Positions 13,396 through 13,426 of a stretch of DNA of 13,426 bases are shown here, piece after piece. The notes under the pieces were generated by a model. That model had not been told where the DNA came from. It did not search any database and was given only the letters and a program-made list of their open reading frames with translations. The stretch is taken from assembly GCA_002479405.1 (NCBI GenBank), contig DLMX01000005.1:1104-14529 (forward strand). Direction: 5' to 3'. The position numbers and the translations under genes were made by a program. This DNA is from Methylophilaceae bacterium UBA7525 (GTDB taxonomy: Bacteria; Pseudomonadota; Gammaproteobacteria; Burkholderiales; Methylophilaceae). How positions within the stretch are numbered: position 1 is the first letter of the stretch; every line of letters starts with the position of its first letter.

Positions 13396-13426
13396 ATACT
13401 CCTCCGTTTTGTATCTTTTTATGGCA

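Overview
The window looks like chromosome of a betaproteobacterium, probably a Nitrosomonadales-type organism (Gallionellaceae or Methylophilaceae relatives). This rests on the moderately high GC of the core genes, the style of the proteins (auxiliary lipoprotein and MCE protein of a STAS-permease Mla/Pqi-like transporter, NadA, NudB) and an aspS / nudB / ybhP-like / clsB neighbourhood. No taxonomic marker is present, so this is an inference. Most of the window is housekeeping or cell-envelope genes. No large novel system is evident; the least ordinary part is 764-1950.

Layout. 1-765 is the 3' part of aspS. 764-923 is a compact nested inverted-repeat element that looks like a miniature transposable element (MITE). 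933-1950 is an AT-rich block: a PD-(D/E)XK-nuclease-like protein of unknown role, then a type II toxin-antitoxin pair (CHP02574-type antitoxin, RelE/ParE toxin) behind an 18-bp palindrome that is a good autoregulatory operator candidate. 1968-5997 is a tightly packed plus-strand run: apt, nudB, nadA, an endonuclease/exonuclease/phosphatase protein (YbhP-like) and clsB. These join purine salvage, folate synthesis, NAD synthesis and cardiolipin synthesis by position rather than by pathway; ybhP-clsB overlap by ATGA.

6038-6973 holds a promoter, tRNA-Thr(CGU), and a secreted Sel1-repeat protein that starts 37 nt after the tRNA and ends at a strong intrinsic terminator. That terminator lies inside the 3' coding end of the convergent GIY-YIG nuclease-like gene. 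A small zinc-ribbon protein precedes that gene on the minus strand.

7540-10988 (minus strand) is a four-gene lipid-transport operon: permease with a fused N-terminal STAS domain (MlaB+MlaE), ATPase (MlaF-like), MCE-domain substrate-binding protein (MlaD-like) and a PqiC-type outer-membrane lipoprotein. Together they should form an inner-membrane ABC complex moving phospholipid or other lipids between the membranes. Its promoter is back to back with that of the plus-strand pair yjbQ-trhP (UPF0047 protein and the U32-family tRNA 5-hydroxyuridine enzyme). A convergent two-CBS-domain protein closes the window.
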